In this document: positions 25,072 to 35,613 of the stretch, piece after piece
How the letters are laid out: the number at the start of each line of letters is the position of its first letter
Numbering within the stretch: the stretch's first letter is position 1
NCBI RefSeq assembly: GCF_016858125.1
Contig: NZ_CP064781.1
Span: 2,799,501-2,863,500, forward strand
DNA: 64,000 bases
Direction: 5' to 3'
From: Azospira restricta
GTDB lineage: Bacteria > Pseudomonadota > Gammaproteobacteria > Burkholderiales > Rhodocyclaceae
Program-made: the position numbers and the translations under genes
Notes under the pieces: generated by a model
What the model was told of the DNA's origin: nothing
Database searches by the model: none
What the model saw: the letters and a program-made list of their open reading frames with translations, nothing else

Positions 25072-26649
25072 GTGTCCCACCATTACGACGTCCTCATCAT
25101 CGGCAGCGGGCTCGCCGGCCAGTCCGCCGCCCTCCGCCTGGCCGATTCGAAACGGGTCGCGGTGATCAGCAAGCGCACCGTCGATGTCAGCGCCTCCGCC
25201 TGGGCGCAGGGCGGCATCGCCGCCGTGCTCGACAGCCGGGACTCGATCGAGGCGCACATCCGCGACACCTTCGAGGCCGGCAGCCACCTCAACGACCCGC
25301 AGGCCACCCGTTTCGTCGTCGAGAACGGCCGCCGCGCGATCGACTGGCTGATCGACCAGGGGGTCCCCTTCACCCGTGGCGACGACGGCTACCATCTGAC
25401 CCGCGAAGGCGGCCACAGCGCCCGCCGGGTGATCCACGTCGCCGACGCCACCGGACTGGCGGTGCAGCAGACGCTGACCGAGAAGCTGCTGGCGCACCCG
25501 AACATCACGGTGCTCGAGAACCACATCGCGATCGACTTCGTCACCGGCGGCAAGCTCGGACTCGCCGAGAACCGCTGCCATGGCGCCTACGCGCTGGACA
25601 CCGCCAGCGGCAAGGTGCTGACCATCGCCGCGCCGGCAACGCTGATCGCCACCGGCGGCGCCGGCAAGGTTTATTTGTACACGACCAACCCCGACACCTC
25701 GACCGGCGACGGCATCGCGATGGCCTGGCGCGCCGGCTGCGCGGTCGCCAACATGGAATTCATCCAATTCCACCCGACCTGCCTCTACCATCCGCAGGCC
25801 AAGTCCTTCCTGATTTCCGAGGCGGTCCGCGGCGAAGGCGGCATCCTGCGCCTGCCCGACGGCACCCGCTTCATGCTGCAGCACGACGCCCGCGCCGAAC
25901 TGGCGCCGCGCGACGTCGTCGCCCGCGCCATCGACTTCGAGATGAAGAAGCGCGGCCTCGACTGCGTCTTCCTCGACATCGCGCACAAGGGCCGGGATTT
26001 CATCCTGCACCACTTCCCGAACATCCACGCGCGCTGCCTGGAACTCGGTATCGACATCACCCGCGAGCCGATTCCGGTGGTGCCGGCCGCCCACTACACC
26101 TGCGGCGGGATCGTCACCGACCTGCACGCACGGACCAGCATCGACGGCCTCTACGCTGCCGGCGAGGCGGCTTGCACCGGCCTGCACGGGGCCAACCGGC
26201 TGGCCTCGAACTCGCTGCTGGAATGCCTGGTCTTCGCCGAGGCGGCGGTAAACGACATTCTCGCCCAGCCGACCCGCAAGCTGCCGGAACTGCCGAAGTG
26301 GGACGAGAGCCGCGTCACCGACGCCGACGAGGAAGTGGTCATCTCGCACAACTGGGACGAACTGCGCCGCTTCATGTGGGACTACGTCGGCATCGTGCGC
26401 ACGACCAAGCGCTTGCGCCGGGCACAGCACCGCATTCGCCTGCTGATGCGGGAGATCGACGAGTTCTACGCCAATTTCCGCGTCACCAACGACCTGATCG
26501 AGCTGCGCAACCTGGTCGTCACGGCCGACCTGATCGTCCGCTGCGCGCTGAAGCGCAAGGAGAGCCGCGGACTGCACTTCTCCCGCGACTATCCGGAGAC
26601 GGCGCCGACCGGCCGGCCGTCTATCCTCAGACGGGCACGCCGCCGCTGA
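25072..26649 (+). CDS. nadB: L-aspartate oxidase
   Basis: A 525-residue FAD enzyme that oxidises L-aspartate to iminoaspartate, the first step of NAD synthesis. The dinucleotide-binding motif [19 protein letters not shown] is at the N-terminus; [46 protein letters not shown] and [19 protein letters not shown] are the expected family blocks. The start codon is GTG at 25072, chosen because it lies just before the FAD motif; upstream residues in frame are unconserved. The 3' end overlaps the YgfX-like gene on the other strand by 23 bp. nadB next to rpoE is the usual order in proteobacteria. Confidence 0.97.
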   Translation: MSHHYDVLIIGSGLAGQSAALRLADSKRVAVISKRTVDVSASAWAQGGIAAVLDSRDSIEAHIRDTFEAGSHLNDPQATRFVVENGRRAIDWLIDQGVPFTRGDDGYHLTREGGHSARRVIHVADATGLAVQQTLTEKLLAHPNITVLENHIAIDFVTGGKLGLAENRCHGAYALDTASGKVLTIAAPATLIATGGAGKVYLYTTNPDTSTGDGIAMAWRAGCAVANMEFIQFHPTCLYHPQAKSFLISEAVRGEGGILRLPDGTRFMLQHDARAELAPRDVVARAIDFEMKKRGLDCVFLDIAHKGRDFILHHFPNIHARCLELGIDITREPIPVVPAAHYTCGGIVTDLHARTSIDGLYAAGEAACTGLHGANRLASNSLLECLVFAEAAVNDILAQPTRKLPELPKWDESRVTDADEEVVISHNWDELRRFMWDYVGIVRTTKRLRRAQHRIRLLMREIDEFYANFRVTNDLIELRNLVVTADLIVRCALKRKESRGLHFSRDYPETAPTGRPSILRRARRR

Positions 26650-27055
26650 ACTTCGCCCGCCAGCGCAGCCATACGCGCAGCGCACGAAAAGGGCCGGACG
26701 GCAGGCAATCCGCCAGCACCACCAGCGCGGACGGGACACGCTGCCCCTCCGCGCGCACCCGCAGCACGACCAGCCAGCCGAAAACGACCGCCCCCGGCAG
26801 CAGCTCCAGGGGCGAGTCGCTGCCGTCGGCAGCGACGCGGAACAGCGCACCATCCTCCCCGAGACGGAACACCTGCGGCAGCGACCGCCGCCACGCACGG
26901 GCCAAGGACACGCCGAGCAGCGGTAGCCCGGCGAGCAGCAGCGGGTAATGGATCGCGCCCGCGACAAGCGCCGCCGCGGCGAGCAGATGCGCAAAAAGCA
27001 ACGCCGCCCGCAGGCGGCGTGACGGCTGAATCTCGACGGTGACCGGGAAACGCAT
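26627..27055 (-). CDS. YgfX-like membrane protein
   Basis: A 142-residue protein with two adjoining hydrophobic segments near the N-terminus (about residues 17-34 and 36-52) and a cytoplasmic domain with [13 protein letters not shown] and WLVVLRV. This layout and its place between nadB and fabF match the YgfX (CptA-like) family, whose E. coli member is linked to the SdhE flavinylation factor and has been reported as a toxin acting on cytoskeletal proteins. The assignment rests on context and topology more than on sequence. It lies 13 bp upstream of fabF on the same strand. Confidence 0.65.
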   Translation of the reverse strand: MRFPVTVEIQPSRRLRAALLFAHLLAAAALVAGAIHYPLLLAGLPLLGVSLARAWRRSLPQVFRLGEDGALFRVAADGSDSPLELLPGAVVFGWLVVLRVRAEGQRVPSALVVLADCLPSGPFRALRVWLRWRAKFSGGVPV

Positions 27056-27068
27056 CCCGGCCCCGCGC

Positions 27069-28307
<1,239 letters not shown>

Positions 28308-28372
28308 GTTGAGCTCCGGAAACGATGGGGGGAGTGAAACCGAATCGGGTCGGGGTGCTCCGCGCGAAACTC

Positions 28373-28403
28373 GGGCCGGCGTGTCTCCGACACTGGCCGG
28401 CCC
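28373..28403 (-). terminator. Strong hairpin between acpP and fabF
   Basis: An outer 8-bp stem (28373-28380/28396-28403, GGGCCGGC/GCCGGCCC) and an inner 5-bp stem (28381-28385/28389-28393, GTGTC/GACAC) stack around a 3-nt loop. There is no T tract, so it is a partial terminator or an RNA 3'-end stabiliser, of the kind that lets acpP mRNA accumulate above fabF mRNA. The role is inferred. Confidence 0.5.
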
Positions 28404-28425
28404 GTGTTGGGGAGTCCCGAGAGAT

Positions 28426-28662
28426 TTACTTCTTGTTGGCGAGGATGTAATCGATCGCTTGCTGAACGGTGGTGATCTTCTCGGCTTGCTCGTCCGGAAT
28501 CTCGGTCTCGAATTCTTCTTCGAGGGCCATCACCAGTTCAACGGTATCCAGCGAATCCGCGCCCAGATCGTCGACGAAGGAGGACTCGTTCTTGATGTCC
28601 GCTTCGTTAACGCCGAGTTGCTCGGCGACGATCTTTTTGACGCGTTGTTCGATGTTTTCCAT
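28426..28662 (-). CDS. acpP: Acyl carrier protein
   Basis: A 78-residue acidic carrier protein for fatty-acid synthesis. The phosphopantetheine site is Ser37 in [10 protein letters not shown]. The length and charge pattern match E. coli AcpP (78). The start MENIEQRV at 28662 is preceded by GGAAGGAG, a strong ribosome-binding sequence; the longer in-frame ORF is unconserved upstream. A good promoter sits 42 bp before the ATG. Its modifying enzyme AcpS and its user enzymes FabD, FabF, FabG and FabH are all in this window. Confidence 0.98.
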   Translation of the reverse strand: MENIEQRVKKIVAEQLGVNEADIKNESSFVDDLGADSLDTVELVMALEEEFETEIPDEQAEKITTVQQAIDYILANKK

Positions 28663-28703
28663 TAAGGGCTCCTTCCCTGTTACAGGTATGAAACGAAAAG
28701 CGG

Positions 28704-28732
28704 ATTCTACCAAAATGACCGGCGCTTACCAA
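28704..28732 (-). promoter_or_regulatory. acpP promoter
   Basis: On the minus strand TTGGTA (28732-28727) and TAGAAT (28709-28704) are separated by exactly 17 bp, giving a start near 28697 and a 35-nt leader. This would supply acpP with extra transcription inside the fab cluster, as known for acpP in other bacteria. Confidence 0.7.
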
Positions 28733-28762
28733 TCGGGGCGCCAGCCCAGTAAAACCCTGGGG

Positions 28763-29506
28763 TTAATCCATGTACATGCCGCCGTTGACGTGGATCGTCG
28801 ATCCGGTCACGTAGGCGGCGCCGGGTGATGCGAGGAAGGCAACGGCGGCGGCGATGTCCGCCGGCGTGCCGAGGCGGCCGAGCGGAATGCTGCCGACCAG
28901 GCCTTCCTTCTGCTTGTCGTCGAGCGCCTTCGTCATGTCGGTGTCGATGAAGCCCGGGGCGACGCAGTTCACGGTGATGTTGCGGCTGCCCAGCTCGCGC
29001 GCGAGCGAGCGGGTCATGCCCGAAACACCGGCCTTCGAGGCGCAGTAATTGGCCTGCCCCGGGTTGCCGGCATGACCGACGACCGAGGTGATGTTGATGA
29101 TGCGGCCGCCGCGCGCCTTCATCATACCGCGCATCACCGCCTTCGAGAGGCGGAAGACGGCCTTCAGGTTGGTGTCGATGACCGCATCCCACTCCTCGTC
29201 CTTCATGCGCATGGCGAGGTTGTCGCGGGTGATGCCGGCGTTGTTCACGAGGATGGTGACGGCGACGCCGTATTCCTTCTCGATCTCGGCGATCAGCGCG
29301 TCGACCTGGGCCGGGTCGCGCACTTCGAGCGCGGCGCCCTTGCCCTTGATGCCGCCTTCGGCGAGGTAGCCGCCGATCTTCGCGGCGCCGTCGGCGGAGG
29401 TCGCGGTGCCGACGACGATGGCGCCGGCCTTGCCCAGTTCGAGCGCGATGGCCTGGCCGATGCCGCGCGAGGCGCCGGTGACGAGGGCGAGTTGTCCGTT
29501 CAGCAT
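28763..29506 (-). CDS. fabG: 3-oxoacyl-ACP reductase
   Basis: A 247-residue short-chain dehydrogenase that reduces 3-ketoacyl-ACP with NADPH. The cofactor motif GASRGIGQAI is at residues 11-20, NNAG at about 88-91, and the catalytic residues are Ser141, Tyr154 and Lys158 in the usual spacing. The length matches E. coli FabG (244). It starts 5 bp after fabD and is separated from acpP by 100 bp with the acpP promoter. Confidence 0.98.
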   Translation of the reverse strand: MLNGQLALVTGASRGIGQAIALELGKAGAIVVGTATSADGAAKIGGYLAEGGIKGKGAALEVRDPAQVDALIAEIEKEYGVAVTILVNNAGITRDNLAMRMKDEEWDAVIDTNLKAVFRLSKAVMRGMMKARGGRIINITSVVGHAGNPGQANYCASKAGVSGMTRSLARELGSRNITVNCVAPGFIDTDMTKALDDKQKEGLVGSIPLGRLGTPADIAAAVAFLASPGAAYVTGSTIHVNGGMYMD

Positions 29507-29511
29507 GGAAA

Positions 29512-30441
29512 TCACTCCAGGTTCAGGTTGGCGTCGATGGCCGCGACATCGGCCAGCGCGACGCCGTTGATGTTGTCGGCGCCGCAGCGCTTGGTCAGGC
29601 CGGCGAGCACCTTGCCCGGGCCGCATTCGGCGACCACGGTCACGCCCATGCCGGCCATCTTCTGGATCGTCTCGACCCAGCGCACCGGATTGTAGGCCTG
29701 GCGCACCAGCGCATCCTTGATCCTGGCGACGTCGGTCTCGATCGCGACATCGACGTTGTTGATCACCGGGATCTGCGGCGCGGCAAGGCTCAGCTCGGCC
29801 AGCCGCGCGGCCAGCTTGTCGGCGGCCGGGCGGATCAGCGACGAGTGGAACGGGGCCGATACCGGCAGCGCCACCGCGCGCTTGGCGCCCTTCGCCTTGC
29901 ACGCCTCCATCGCACGCTCGACGGCGCCCTTGTGGCCGGCGATCACGGTCTGGCCCTGGGCGTTGAAATTGACCGGCTCAGCGACTTCGCCCTGCGCCGA
30001 CTCGGCGCAGGCGGCGCGGATGCCGTCGTCGTCGAGGCCGAGGATCGCGGCCATCGCGCCGGTGCCCAGCGGCACCGCTTCCTGCATCGCCGCGGCGCGC
30101 AGACGGACCAGCGGCACCGCATCCTTCAGTTCGAGCACGCCGGCAGCGACCAGCGCCGCGTATTCGCCGAGGCTGTGGCCGGCGACGACGGCCGGCATCC
30201 GGCCACCCTTTTCCTGCCACAGGCGCCAGGCGGCGATGCCGGCGGTGAGCATCACCGGCTGCGTGTTCACGGTCTGCGCCAGCAGCTCGGCCGGACCGTC
30301 GGCAACCATCTGCCAGAGGTCGTCGCCGAGTGCGGCCGAGGCTTCATCGAAGGTGGCGCGGACGACGGCGGCGTCTCCGTAGGCGGCCATCATGCCAACC
30401 GCCTGCGAGCCCTGGCCGGGGAATACGAAAGCAAAGGACAT
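29512..30441 (-). CDS. fabD: Malonyl-CoA:ACP transacylase
   Basis: A 309-residue enzyme that moves malonyl from CoA to ACP. The start is FVFPGQGSQAVGM as in all FabD; the nucleophile is Ser90 in GHSLGEYAALVAAG, with the acceptor arginine and the catalytic histidine region (SAPFHSSLI) present. The length matches E. coli FabD (309). The ATG at 30441 is 14 bp after the fabH stop; the long in-frame extension upstream is shadow of fabH. Confidence 0.98.
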   Translation of the reverse strand: MSFAFVFPGQGSQAVGMMAAYGDAAVVRATFDEASAALGDDLWQMVADGPAELLAQTVNTQPVMLTAGIAAWRLWQEKGGRMPAVVAGHSLGEYAALVAAGVLELKDAVPLVRLRAAAMQEAVPLGTGAMAAILGLDDDGIRAACAESAQGEVAEPVNFNAQGQTVIAGHKGAVERAMEACKAKGAKRAVALPVSAPFHSSLIRPAADKLAARLAELSLAAPQIPVINNVDVAIETDVARIKDALVRQAYNPVRWVETIQKMAGMGVTVVAECGPGKVLAGLTKRCGADNINGVALADVAAIDANLNLE

Positions 30442-30455
30442 CAGTTGTCTCCCTC

Positions 30456-31418
30456 TTAGAATTCGAGCAGCACCGCGCCCCAGGTGAAGCCGCCACCGAC
30501 GCCTTCGAGCATGACCTTCTGGCCGCGCTTGATGCGCCCGTCGCGCACCGCGGCGTCGAGCGCCAGCGGCACCGAGGCGGCCGAGGTGTTGCCGTGCTGG
30601 TCGACGGTGACGACGACCTTGTCCATCGGCAGCCCCATCTTCTTGGCGGTGGCCTCGATGATGCGGATATTCGCCTGGTGCGGGATCAGCCAGTCGACCG
30701 CGGCCGGCGCCACCTGTGCCAGGTCGCAGCACTCGTGCGCCACTTCGGCGAGGACGCGCACGGCGAACTTGAACACCGCCTGCCCGTCCATGCGCAGGAA
30801 GGGGTCGCCGATCACCTTGCCGCCGCAGACGTTGCCCGGCACCGACAGGATGCCGTGGTGCGCGCCGTCGGCGTGCAGCGCCGTGGCCAGGATGCCCGGC
30901 TTCTCGGCCGCTTCGAGCACGACGGCGCCGGCGCCGTCGCCGAACAGCACGCAGGTGCCGCGGTCGTTCCAGTCGAGGATGCGCGAGAAGACTTCGGCGC
31001 CGACCACCAGCGCGCGCCGGTGCGAACCGGAGCGGATGAATTTCTCGGCGATCGTCAGCGCATAGACGAAGCCGCTGCATACCGCCTGCACGTCGAAGGC
31101 GGTAGCGCCCTTGTTGCCGAGCTTGGCCTGCAGCAGGCAGGCGGTGCTCGGGAAGACGAAATCCGGTGTCGAGGTGGCGACGATGATCAGGTCGACCTGT
31201 TCGGCCGAGGCGCCGGCCATCTCCAGCGCCCGCTGCGCAGCGACCAGCCCGAGTTCGCTCGAGGTCTGCCCGGCTTCGGCGAGGTGGCGCGCCTTGATGC
31301 CGGTGCGGGAGACGATCCACTCGTCGTTGGTATCGACGCCGCGGGCGATCAGGTCGTCGTTTAAAACGCGGTTCGACGGCAGGTAGCTGCCGACGCCGGC
31401 AACACGGGCAAAGATCAC
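30456..31418 (-). CDS. fabH: 3-oxoacyl-ACP synthase III
   Basis: A 320-residue condensing enzyme that starts fatty-acid synthesis from acetyl-CoA and malonyl-ACP. The nucleophile is Cys114 in [11 protein letters not shown]; the catalytic His and Asn lie in PHQANIRII and QHGNTSAAS. The length matches E. coli FabH (317). The start overlaps the plsX stop by one base. Confidence 0.98.
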   Translation of the reverse strand: MIFARVAGVGSYLPSNRVLNDDLIARGVDTNDEWIVSRTGIKARHLAEAGQTSSELGLVAAQRALEMAGASAEQVDLIIVATSTPDFVFPSTACLLQAKLGNKGATAFDVQAVCSGFVYALTIAEKFIRSGSHRRALVVGAEVFSRILDWNDRGTCVLFGDGAGAVVLEAAEKPGILATALHADGAHHGILSVPGNVCGGKVIGDPFLRMDGQAVFKFAVRVLAEVAHECCDLAQVAPAAVDWLIPHQANIRIIEATAKKMGLPMDKVVVTVDQHGNTSAASVPLALDAAVRDGRIKRGQKVMLEGVGGGFTWGAVLLEF

Positions 31419-32431
31419 TAGACGTTCTCCTGCGGAGCGGCGATCGCGGCCATGCGTTCGCTGATGCGCTCGATGACGCCGTTGGCGGCGGTTTCCAGTG
31501 CGACGTTGATGGCATTGCCGAAGGCAAAGGGATCGGCCGAGCCGTGGCTCTTGACGACGACGCCCTTGAGGCCGAGCAGGCAGGCGCCGTTGTAGCGGCG
31601 GTGGTCCGCCCGCCGCTTGAAGGCATTGAGCACCGGCAAGGCCGCCAGCGCCGCCAGCTTGGTGAACAGGTTCTTCTTGAATTCCTGGCGGAGGAAGGTC
31701 GCCAGCATCTGCGCCAGGCCTTCCGAGATCTTCAGCGCGACGTTGCCGACGAAGCCGTCGCAGACGACGACATCGGCATCGCCCATGTAGACGCCGTCGC
31801 CCTCGACGTTGCCGACGAAGTTGAGGCCCGACTCGCGCAACAGTTCGGCGGCCTGCTTGACCACCTCGTTGCCCTTGATCTCTTCCTCGCCGATGTTGAG
31901 CAGGCCGACCGTCGGCCGCTCCTTGTGCTCGACGGCGGCGACCAGCGTCGCCCCCATGATGCCGAACTGGAGCAGGTGCTCCGGTCCGGAATCGACATTG
32001 GCGCCGAGGTCCAGCACATGCACATGGCCCTTGACCGTCGGCAGCGTCGTGCAGATCGCCGGCCGGTCGATGCCCGGCAGCGTCTTCAGCACGAAGCGCG
32101 AAATGGCCATCAGCGCCCCGGTGTTGCCGGCGGAGACGCAGCCCTGCGCCTCGCCCGACTTGACCAGGTTGATCGCCACGCGCATCGACGAATCCTTCTT
32201 GCTGCGCAGCGCGAGCGCCGGCGATTCGTCCATCGCCACCACCTCGCTGGCGTGGCGGATCGCGACGCGACCGCCCTCGTCCCCCTTGAGCAACGGACGC
32301 AACTGGTCCTCCAGCCCGACGAGGATGACGGAAAGATCGCTATGCCGCTGGATGGCGGCGAGCGCCGCTGGCACGGTGACGCGCGGACCGTGGTCCCCGC
32401 CCATGCAGTCGACGGCGATGGTGATGGCCAT
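31418..32431 (-). CDS. plsX: Phosphate acyltransferase PlsX
   Basis: A 337-residue enzyme that converts acyl-ACP to acyl-phosphate for phospholipid synthesis. The N-terminal [12 protein letters not shown] block, the [12 protein letters not shown] block and the [13 protein letters not shown] block are diagnostic. I chose ATG 32431 (MAITIAV); a TTG at 32440 is in frame. No Shine-Dalgarno sequence is visible. The T tract of a terminator-like hairpin ends 9 nt upstream, similar to the arrangement before lepA. It is the first lipid gene after rpmF. Confidence 0.97.
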   Translation of the reverse strand: MAITIAVDCMGGDHGPRVTVPAALAAIQRHSDLSVILVGLEDQLRPLLKGDEGGRVAIRHASEVVAMDESPALALRSKKDSSMRVAINLVKSGEAQGCVSAGNTGALMAISRFVLKTLPGIDRPAICTTLPTVKGHVHVLDLGANVDSGPEHLLQFGIMGATLVAAVEHKERPTVGLLNIGEEEIKGNEVVKQAAELLRESGLNFVGNVEGDGVYMGDADVVVCDGFVGNVALKISEGLAQMLATFLRQEFKKNLFTKLAALAALPVLNAFKRRADHRRYNGACLLGLKGVVVKSHGSADPFAFGNAINVALETAANGVIERISERMAAIAAPQENV

Positions 32432-32440
32432 AGGAGGCAA

Positions 32441-32482
32441 AAGAAAAGGCAGGCAGTCCGCCCGCGGGCCAACTGCCTGCCT
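32441..32482 (-). terminator. Terminator-like hairpin between rpmF and plsX
   Basis: An 11-bp perfect stem (32447-32457/32472-32482, AGGCAGGCAGT/ACTGCCTGCCT) encloses a GC-rich 14-nt loop and is followed on the minus strand by TTTTCTTTT. It has the form of a rho-independent terminator and would limit readthrough from yceD-rpmF into plsX-fabHDG, acting as an attenuator. The T tract ends 9 nt before the plsX ATG. Confidence 0.8.
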
Positions 32483-32494
32483 GATTGGTAGAGC

Positions 32495-32674
32495 TTACTC
32501 GCCCTTGCCCTTCAGCACTTTCTTGCCGCGGTAGAAACCCGACGGGCTGATGTGGTGGCGCAGGTGCGTCTCGCCGGTGGTCGGCTCGACGGCCAGCGGC
32601 GGGTTGGCCAGGAAGTCGTGCGCACGGTGCATGCCACGCTTCGACGGGGACTTCTTGTTCTGCTGAACGGCCAT
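32495..32674 (-). CDS. rpmF: 50S ribosomal protein L32
   Basis: A 59-residue basic ribosomal protein. It begins [17 protein letters not shown] and contains [21 protein letters not shown], the standard L32 sequence. No zinc-binding cysteines are present, so this is the C-minus form common in betaproteobacteria. It lies 20 bp after yceD, and the yceD-rpmF-plsX-fab order is conserved in proteobacteria. The upstream GAGTG sequence can serve as ribosome-binding site. It is followed by the terminator-like hairpin before plsX. Confidence 0.98.
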   Translation of the reverse strand: MAVQQNKKSPSKRGMHRAHDFLANPPLAVEPTTGETHLRHHISPSGFYRGKKVLKGKGE

Positions 32675-32694
32675 AAAACACTCCTAAAAACGAG

Positions 32695-33189
32695 TCAGGA
32701 CGCCTTGTCCTTGAGCGCCTTGAGCGCCGCGAAAGGCGATACCTTGGTTCCGCACGTCTTGCCACCGGGCAACGCGCAATCTTCATGTCGCGGCGCCACC
32801 GGCAGGACGAGAATGATCTCGTCCTCGATCAGCGCTGCAACGTCCAGTTCCTTCTGCGCAACCAGGAAATCCCGGCTGTCGTCCTCGAGCTCGTCCTGGC
32901 TCAGGTCGGCCTCGTCGGCGACCAGTTCCAGCGTGCTGACGATCGACAGCGGGTGGTCGAGCCGGCCAAGGCAGCGCTGACAGACGAGCGGGACTTCCCC
33001 GACCACTTCCAGCACCAACTGGGGCTTGCCCTGACGGGTCATTCGCCCATTCAGGCGATAGACGACGACACCGGCGATTTCCGCCAGTATGTCGTGCAAG
33101 CGCTCCAACCCGGAAACCGGCAGTTCGCCCTGCAGCGAACGGCCTTCCCGCGCAAACGACAGACTGTCAATCACAATCTGTTGCGACAT
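32695..33189 (-). CDS. yceD: YceD / DUF177 protein (23S rRNA accumulation)
   Basis: A 164-residue protein of the YceD family, required for normal 23S rRNA levels in E. coli and plants. The conserved cysteine pair CQRCLGRL and the acidic C-terminal region (ADEADLSQDELEDD, ELDVAALIEDEIILVLPVAPRHEDC) are typical. The start MSQQIVIDSLSFAREG lacks a ribosome-binding site. A very good promoter ends within a few bases of this ATG, so translation may use a leaderless or nearly leaderless mRNA. It is coupled with rpmF. Confidence 0.95.
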   Translation of the reverse strand: MSQQIVIDSLSFAREGRSLQGELPVSGLERLHDILAEIAGVVVYRLNGRMTRQGKPQLVLEVVGEVPLVCQRCLGRLDHPLSIVSTLELVADEADLSQDELEDDSRDFLVAQKELDVAALIEDEIILVLPVAPRHEDCALPGGKTCGTKVSPFAALKALKDKAS

Positions 33190-33198
33190 AAGGCGCGC

Positions 33199-33227
33199 AT
33201 GATATTATTTTCGTCTTTCCAAGTCAA
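33199..33227 (-). promoter_or_regulatory. yceD-rpmF promoter, nearly leaderless
   Basis: On the minus strand TTGACT (33227-33222) and TATCAT (33204-33199) are spaced by exactly 17 bp. The expected start is near 33192, about 3 nt before the yceD ATG at 33189. Strong consensus match; the leaderless transcript is an inference from spacing. Confidence 0.75.
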
Positions 33228-33352
33228 AGCTTGCGTGCGACGTTTTTCCAGAAAAAGCACGGACTTGGCCGCCACTGCTTCCCCGATTCCTGAGCAGTGC
33301 TCAGCGATTCCGCCGCTTCCCGTCCCGCCAGCGCCCCTTTCCGGCCCCTGCC

Positions 33353-33937
33353 ATGAACCGACCGCCGCTCGTCCTCGCCTCGACCTCGCCCTTCCGCCGC
33401 GAACTCCTCGGCCGTCTCGGCCTGCCCTTCGACATCGCCTCGCCGGACACCGACGAAGCGCCGCTGCCCGGCGAAATGCCGGAAGCCACCGCGCTGCGCC
33501 TCTCCGAAGCCAAGGCGCGCGCCGTCGCCGACCGCTTTCCGCAGGCGCTGATCATCGGCAGCGACCAGGTCGCCGTCCTCGACGGGAAGATCTACGGCAA
33601 GCCCGGCTCGCACGAGCGCGCCGTCGACCAGCTGCGCACGATGCGCGGCCGCACCGTCAATTTCTTCACCGGCCTTTGCCTGTTCAATGCCGCCACCGGC
33701 ACCGCGCACGTGCGCGGCATCCCGACGCTGGTCACCTTCCGCGACCTGTCGGATGACGAGATCGAGAACTACCTGCGCCGCGAGCAGCCGTACAACTGCG
33801 CCGGCTCGGCCAAATCCGAAGGCCTCGGCATCGCCGTCATCGCCCGCATGCAGGGCGACGACCCGAACGCACTGGTCGGCCTGCCGCTGATCGCGCTGTG
33901 CGACCTGCTGCGCGAGGAAAGCGTGGCGATCCTGTGA
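33353..33937 (+). CDS. maf: Maf-family nucleotide pyrophosphatase (YceF type)
   Basis: A 194-residue nucleotide pyrophosphatase. The family motif [12 protein letters not shown] is at the N-terminus; [18 protein letters not shown] and [13 protein letters not shown] distinguish the YceF type, which hydrolyses 7-methyl-GTP and related modified nucleotides, from the dTTPase type (YhdE). The stop overlaps the following methyltransferase start (GTGA). It is divergent from yceD across a 163-bp region containing only the yceD promoter and no clear -10/-35 for this strand. In E. coli yceF also neighbours yceD-rpmF. Confidence 0.95.
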   Translation: MNRPPLVLASTSPFRRELLGRLGLPFDIASPDTDEAPLPGEMPEATALRLSEAKARAVADRFPQALIIGSDQVAVLDGKIYGKPGSHERAVDQLRTMRGRTVNFFTGLCLFNAATGTAHVRGIPTLVTFRDLSDDEIENYLRREQPYNCAGSAKSEGLGIAVIARMQGDDPNALVGLPLIALCDLLREESVAIL

Positions 33938-34644
33938 GCGCCGGAACGCTGTACCTGATCCCGGTGCCGCTCGGCGGCAACGCCCCCGACGAGGTGCTGC
34001 CGCAGCCGGTGCTGCAGCGCGTGCGCGCGCTCGACACCTTCGTCGCCGAGCACGCCAAGAGCGCGCGCGCCTTCCTCAAGGCGGCCGGCCATCCGCTGCC
34101 GCTGCAGCAGATCGCGATCAGCGAGCTGAACGAACATACGCGCGATGCCGAGGTCGCTGCATTGCTCGCCCCCTTGCGCGCCGGCAAGGACGTCGGACTG
34201 GTATCGGAAGCGGGCTGCCCGGCCGTCGCCGATCCCGGTGCCAACCTCGTCGCCGCAGCGCAACGCGACGGCACCCGCGTCGTGCCGCTGGTCGGCCCGT
34301 CGGCCATCCTGCTGGCGCTGATGGCGTCCGGTCTCTCCGGCCAGAATTTCGCCTTCCACGGCTACCTGCCGGCGAAGGAGGACGAACGACGCCAGCGCGT
34401 GCGGCTGCTCGAGAAGCAGTCGCGCCAGGAAAGGCAGACGCAGATCTTCATCGAGACGCCGTACCGCAACCAGCAGATGTTCGACACGCTCCTCGCCGCC
34501 TGCGCGCCGCAGACCCGGCTGTGCATTGCCACCGACCTCAGCCTGCCGGCGGAATCGATCGCCGCGCGCACGATCGCCGCCTGGCAAAAATGCGAAGCGC
34601 CGGATTTCGACCGGCGCCCGACGGTGTTCCTGCTGCAGGCCTGA
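33934..34644 (+). CDS. RsmI-like tetrapyrrole/SAM methyltransferase
   Basis: A 236-residue protein of the tetrapyrrole methylase fold. [10 protein letters not shown] at the N-terminus, the loop [31 protein letters not shown] and [30 protein letters not shown] match RsmI, which 2'-O-methylates C1402 of 16S rRNA. It is shorter than full RsmI (about 280) and lacks part of the C-terminal region, so it belongs to the short subgroup often annotated only as SAM-dependent methyltransferase. Start GTG at 33934 overlaps the maf stop. The actual substrate is unproven. Confidence 0.8.
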   Translation: MSAGTLYLIPVPLGGNAPDEVLPQPVLQRVRALDTFVAEHAKSARAFLKAAGHPLPLQQIAISELNEHTRDAEVAALLAPLRAGKDVGLVSEAGCPAVADPGANLVAAAQRDGTRVVPLVGPSAILLALMASGLSGQNFAFHGYLPAKEDERRQRVRLLEKQSRQERQTQIFIETPYRNQQMFDTLLAACAPQTRLCIATDLSLPAESIAARTIAAWQKCEAPDFDRRPTVFLLQA

Positions 34645-34647
34645 GGC

Positions 34648-35610
34648 CTAGCGGATCGCCGGCCCGTCGCCGAACACCCTGAGCGCGAGGCTCTTCGCCA
34701 TGTCGGCGCCGAGCCGCTTGGCGAAGCGCTCGGCGATGTTCTCGCGCACCGAGAAATCGACGGTCTTCTCGGCCTTGAAGACATCGCGGGCAACGGTATC
34801 GACCGTGCCGAAGCCGTCGGCGAGACCGAGCTGGATGCTCTGCGCCCCCGTCCACATCAGCCCGGAGAAGATTTCCGGGGCCTCCTTCAGGCGCTTGCCG
34901 CGCCCCTGGCGGACGACCTCGATGAACTGCTTGTGGATGTCGTCGAGCAACACCTGCGCGTGCTGCTTCTGGCGCGTATCCTGCGGCGAGAACGGGTCGA
35001 GGAAGCCCTTGTTCTCGCCGGCGGTGAGCAGGCGCCGCTCGACGCCCAGCTTGTCCATGCTGCCGGTGAAGCCGAAGCCGTCCATCAGCACGCCGATCGA
35101 GCCGACGATGCTCGCCTTGTCGACGTAGATGTTGTCGGCAGCCGCCGCGACGTAATAGCCGCCGGAGGCGCACATGTCCTCGACCACCGCATGCAGCGGC
35201 ACGTCCGGATGCTTGGCGCGCAGCCGGCGGATCTCGTCGTAGATGATCCCGGACTGCACCGGGCTGCCGCCCGGGCTGTTGATGCGCAGGACGACGCCGA
35301 CCGTACCCTTGTCCTCGAAGGCCGACTGCAGCGAATTGATGATGTTCTCGGCGCTGGCCTCGCCCTTGGCCTCGATCGTGCCATGCAGGTTGACGATCGC
35401 AGTGTGCCTGCCGTCGGCCAGCTTCTCGGCGCTGCCGGTGTCGACCACCAGCACCAGCACGGCGATCAGATAGGCGAAGCCCAGCGCCTTGAAGAAGATC
35501 CCCCAGCGCCGACGCGCCCGTTGTTCCTGCAGGACGTCTTGCGCCAGCTTCTCCAGCACGCGGCGCTCCCAGGTTTCGTCCTTGTGCGTTGCGTTGTTCG
35601 GGTCTTCCAT
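34648..35610 (-). CDS. sppA: Signal peptide peptidase SppA-like S49 protease
   Basis: A 320-residue membrane protease that degrades cleaved signal peptides. One transmembrane helix (about residues 40-57) follows a charged cytoplasmic N-terminus. The catalytic serine lies in EDMCASGGYYVAAAADNIYVD, and the general base lysine in the downstream ENKGFLDPFSP region; INSPGGSPVQSG is a family block. Length of about 320 matches the short SppA type (catalytic half only), unlike E. coli SppA (618). It follows the Rieske gene by 3 bp in the rluC-gph-Rieske-sppA run. Confidence 0.92.
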   Translation of the reverse strand: MEDPNNATHKDETWERRVLEKLAQDVLQEQRARRRWGIFFKALGFAYLIAVLVLVVDTGSAEKLADGRHTAIVNLHGTIEAKGEASAENIINSLQSAFEDKGTVGVVLRINSPGGSPVQSGIIYDEIRRLRAKHPDVPLHAVVEDMCASGGYYVAAAADNIYVDKASIVGSIGVLMDGFGFTGSMDKLGVERRLLTAGENKGFLDPFSPQDTRQKQHAQVLLDDIHKQFIEVVRQGRGKRLKEAPEIFSGLMWTGAQSIQLGLADGFGTVDTVARDVFKAEKTVDFSVRENIAERFAKRLGADMAKSLALRVFGDGPAIR

Positions 35611-35613
35611 GAA

